From NCBI RefSeq assembly GCF_042926695.1, contig NZ_CP170642.1, forward strand, positions 1,922,001 through 1,986,000: a stretch of DNA of 64,000 nucleotides, given 5' to 3'. The translations under genes were made by a program, and so were the position numbers. A model generated the notes under the pieces. It was not told the DNA's origin. It searched no databases and saw only the letters and a program-made list of their open reading frames with translations. Each line of letters starts with the position of its first letter. Positions within the stretch are counted from its first letter, which is position 1. Origin of the DNA: Lonepinella koalarum (lineage in GTDB: Bacteria; Pseudomonadota; Gammaproteobacteria; Enterobacterales; Pasteurellaceae). Positions 62,383-64,000 of the stretch are shown here, piece by piece.

Positions 62383-63504
62383 TTATTTTTCGCTTTTATC
62401 TTTAGCATTACGTTGTAAATAAATAGTAACGGCTCGCACATCGTTTTCGGTCATAGAAGTACGATCTTTCATAGAGTTAACGACACCAATCCATTGATTA
62501 GCCGTATAATGCTCCGCACCAATAGCCGCGTGACATGTACTACAATGGGTTTGATTTAAGTTATTACCAAGCGCATTTAAAGAATTACTATCTGATGTCA
62601 CCGCACTTTTGGCTACATTTACCACTAAACTCACTTCTTTCCATTCAGAATCCGTCACCTCATCATGTACGCTTTTAACTACTTGCACTTTTTCTTTCGC
62701 TTCATCACTTAATACTGCCACATTAATACGTTTACCCAACTCCATATAGATTAAACTTTCAGCACCTGCCTGTTGCCAACCTTTCACTGTTGCAATTAAC
62801 TGCTCACCTTGTTCTTGCCAATCATTGAGTTCTGCATAAGGCATTAAACGAATTTCTTCACCTGAAACCAGCGTAGCATTGGTTAGTGTTAATGCATAAA
62901 GTGTTTTATCTGCTACATTAAATTGTCCAGCATGTTTGGTTAATTCCCCTAAAGCGGCTCCATTATCAACAGGCATTTCAGGCATAAAATGTGCAACACC
63001 CTTATGGCAATCAATACAGGTCTGATTATTTTGTTGAGCTTGCAAGTGCATTTTTTGGGCGTCTTCTTTTTGTTCAGAAAACTCCATTGCATCAAAGCTA
63101 TGGCAACTACGACAAGTGGCAGAATCATTGGATTTTAAATCATCCCATACTTTTTGGGCCAATTCTAAACGATGGGTTTCATAGGCTTCTTTATCCGGCA
63201 ATTTATTAGTAATGGTGTACCATACATCTTTTAACGCAATAAATTTGGCTTTGACATAATCTAATCCATCATGCGGAACATGGCAGTCAGAACACTCTGC
63301 GCGAATCCCTTTACTATTCATAAAATGCACCGAGCCTTCCCATTCTGCTTTTGGATGCTCCATTGAGTGACAACTCACACAAAATTCCGTTGAGCTGGTA
63401 GCTTTCATAATGGATTGCACGCCAAACAGAGCTACCGCTCCTACAATCATTAACCCAATTGCGGTTAACCAAGCTACTTTTTTCTTTTTCTGTCCTTGTG
63501 ACAT
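62383..63504 (-). CDS. torY: Pentaheme c-type cytochrome TorY
   Basis: NapC/NirT-family membrane cytochrome that passes electrons from menaquinol to TorZ. 373 residues. One N-terminal TM helix (WLTAIGLMIVGAVALFGVQ), then five CXXCH heme sites at residues about 42, 71, 130, 162 and 321. The last, in the extra C-terminal domain, distinguishes TorY/TorC from tetraheme NapC. A USS lies near 62600. FNR-like box upstream. Confidence 0.95.
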   Translation of the reverse strand: MSQGQKKKKVAWLTAIGLMIVGAVALFGVQSIMKATSSTEFCVSCHSMEHPKAEWEGSVHFMNSKGIRAECSDCHVPHDGLDYVKAKFIALKDVWYTITNKLPDKEAYETHRLELAQKVWDDLKSNDSATCRSCHSFDAMEFSEQKEDAQKMHLQAQQNNQTCIDCHKGVAHFMPEMPVDNGAALGELTKHAGQFNVADKTLYALTLTNATLVSGEEIRLMPYAELNDWQEQGEQLIATVKGWQQAGAESLIYMELGKRINVAVLSDEAKEKVQVVKSVHDEVTDSEWKEVSLVVNVAKSAVTSDSNSLNALGNNLNQTHCSTCHAAIGAEHYTANQWIGVVNSMKDRTSMTENDVRAVTIYLQRNAKDKSEK

Positions 63505-63634
63505 AGTTCACCCCCATATTTAGTTATATAAAAAATATTATAACGAAACCACATTAATTGTAAGGTTATTATATTAACCTTAATTATTGATGGCAAAAGG
63601 GATGTTTAGTAAAGAAGAATAAAAGAAAGAATTG

Positions 63635-63648
63635 ATGATCCAAATCAA
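63635..63648 (-). promoter_or_regulatory. FNR-like box upstream of torY
   Basis: ATGAT-CCAA-ATCAA, nine of ten matches to the consensus. It is centred about 137 bases before the torY start. Similar to the box at dmsA. Confidence 0.55.
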
Positions 63649-63721
63649 TAAAAATAACGATTGCGTTATAAACATCAAGAAATAGCGAAATCTTATGCTA
63701 TTTTAATAATGAAAAGAAATA

Positions 63722-63761
63722 AAAACACATCGCACTTTAACGCAAAAGTGCGATGTGTTTG
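63722..63761 (-). terminator. uvrA terminator (USS-like inverted repeat)
   Basis: AAACACATCGCACTTT and its inverse AAAGTGCGATGTGTTT form a 16-base stem. The arms are near copies of the uptake signal with an A in place of a G. Five bases after the uvrA stop on the minus strand. Confidence 0.75.
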
Positions 63762-63765
63762 CTTG

Positions 63766-64000
63766 CTATGACATTTTCAAAATCCCTTGCAAAAATCTCG
63801 CCGTATGCGATTTTTTATCTTTCATCACTTGTTCTGGCGTGCCTTTGGCGATAATTTCACCGCCACCACTACCTCCTTCTGGACCAAGATCTACAATCCA
63901 ATCAGCAGTTTTGATCACGTCTAAATTATGTTCAATCACCACAATGGTATTGCCTTGATCACGTAAGCGGTGCAATACTTCGAGTAATTGTTTAATATCC
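63766..64000 (-). CDS. uvrA: Excinuclease ABC subunit UvrA (3' end only)
   Basis: ATPase that recognises DNA damage with UvrB. Only the C-terminal 77 residues are inside the window; the frame is open to base 64000. Visible text includes DIKQLLEVLHRL, then the D-loop and H-loop region NTIVVIEHNLDVIKTADWI, and the C-terminal DLGPEGGSGGGEII, which identify UvrA with certainty. Confidence 0.95.
   Translation of the reverse strand, partial: DIKQLLEVLHRLRDQGNTIVVIEHNLDVIKTADWIVDLGPEGGSGGGEIIAKGTPEQVMKDKKSHTARFLQGILKMS

Noticed and set aside
59889..62441. Longer torZ starting at 62441
   Set aside because: That start is inside torY and lacks a ribosome site; the Tat signal begins properly at 62375/62372.

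Overview
The window is a 64 kb chromosomal segment of a Pasteurellaceae bacterium. The best evidence is the many copies of the DNA uptake signal AAGTGCGGT and its complement, both alone and as inverted pairs acting as terminators. This is the Haemophilus/Aggregatibacter/Pasteurella type of signal, not the Actinobacillus pleuropneumoniae type. The AT-rich base composition and familiar gene groups (fmt-rsmB, pgk-fbaA with an RNase T2 gene, dmsABC, torYZ) agree. No rRNA, tRNA, CRISPR array, prophage or insertion sequence was seen; the only RNA gene recognised is 6S RNA (ssrS).

Layout. 1-8.4 kb: housekeeping genes (fmt partial, rsmB, mscL, trkA, an OPT-family transporter, nudE, hslR, hslO). 8.5-16.9 kb: a giant trimeric autotransporter adhesin split into two reading frames at a run of ten G on its coding strand; one added G would restore a single 2795-residue protein. 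17.2-23.1 kb: a pssA-hemC-hemD-hemX-hemY operon. 23.2-29.2 kb: an rRNA/tRNA methyltransferase, a ferredoxin, a T2-family RNase, pgk, fbaA and an O-antigen ligase-like protein. 29.2-33.9 kb: dgkA, relA, rlmD, recO. 34.0-39.1 kb: an anaerobic DMSO reductase operon (dmsA, B, C, a TorD-type chaperone, a NapF-like ferredoxin) behind an FNR-like box. 39.5-44.9 kb: rsmE, then glyQ and glyS separated by a DUF1016 nuclease gene and a toxin-antitoxin pair whose toxin is frameshifted. 45.0-48.2 kb: pepP, ygfB, zapA, 6S RNA, 5-formyl-THF cyclo-ligase.

48.2-59.8 kb is the most unusual part: a catabolic island with two paralogous LysR regulators, each divergent from a set of enzyme genes. The first set is a 6-oxocamphor-hydrolase-like beta-diketone hydrolase, an MFS transporter, a thiolase and a DUF2750-like protein. 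The second is a short-chain dehydrogenase, a beta-keto acid cleavage enzyme (BKACE), an outer-membrane channel of the MetA/phenol family, both subunits of a CoA-transferase and another thiolase. Read together they suggest: hydroxy or cyclic keto substrate, then beta-keto acid, then acyl-CoA plus acetoacetate, then acetoacetyl-CoA, then acetyl-CoA. Three start regions in the island share the 11-base motif AAAGAATTTCT. The substrate is unknown; this is my leading candidate for an undescribed system.

59.9-63.5 kb: torYZ (pentaheme cytochrome and molybdopterin reductase) behind another FNR-like box, followed at the window edge by the 3' end of uvrA. With dms, this marks a facultative anaerobe that respires S- or N-oxides.
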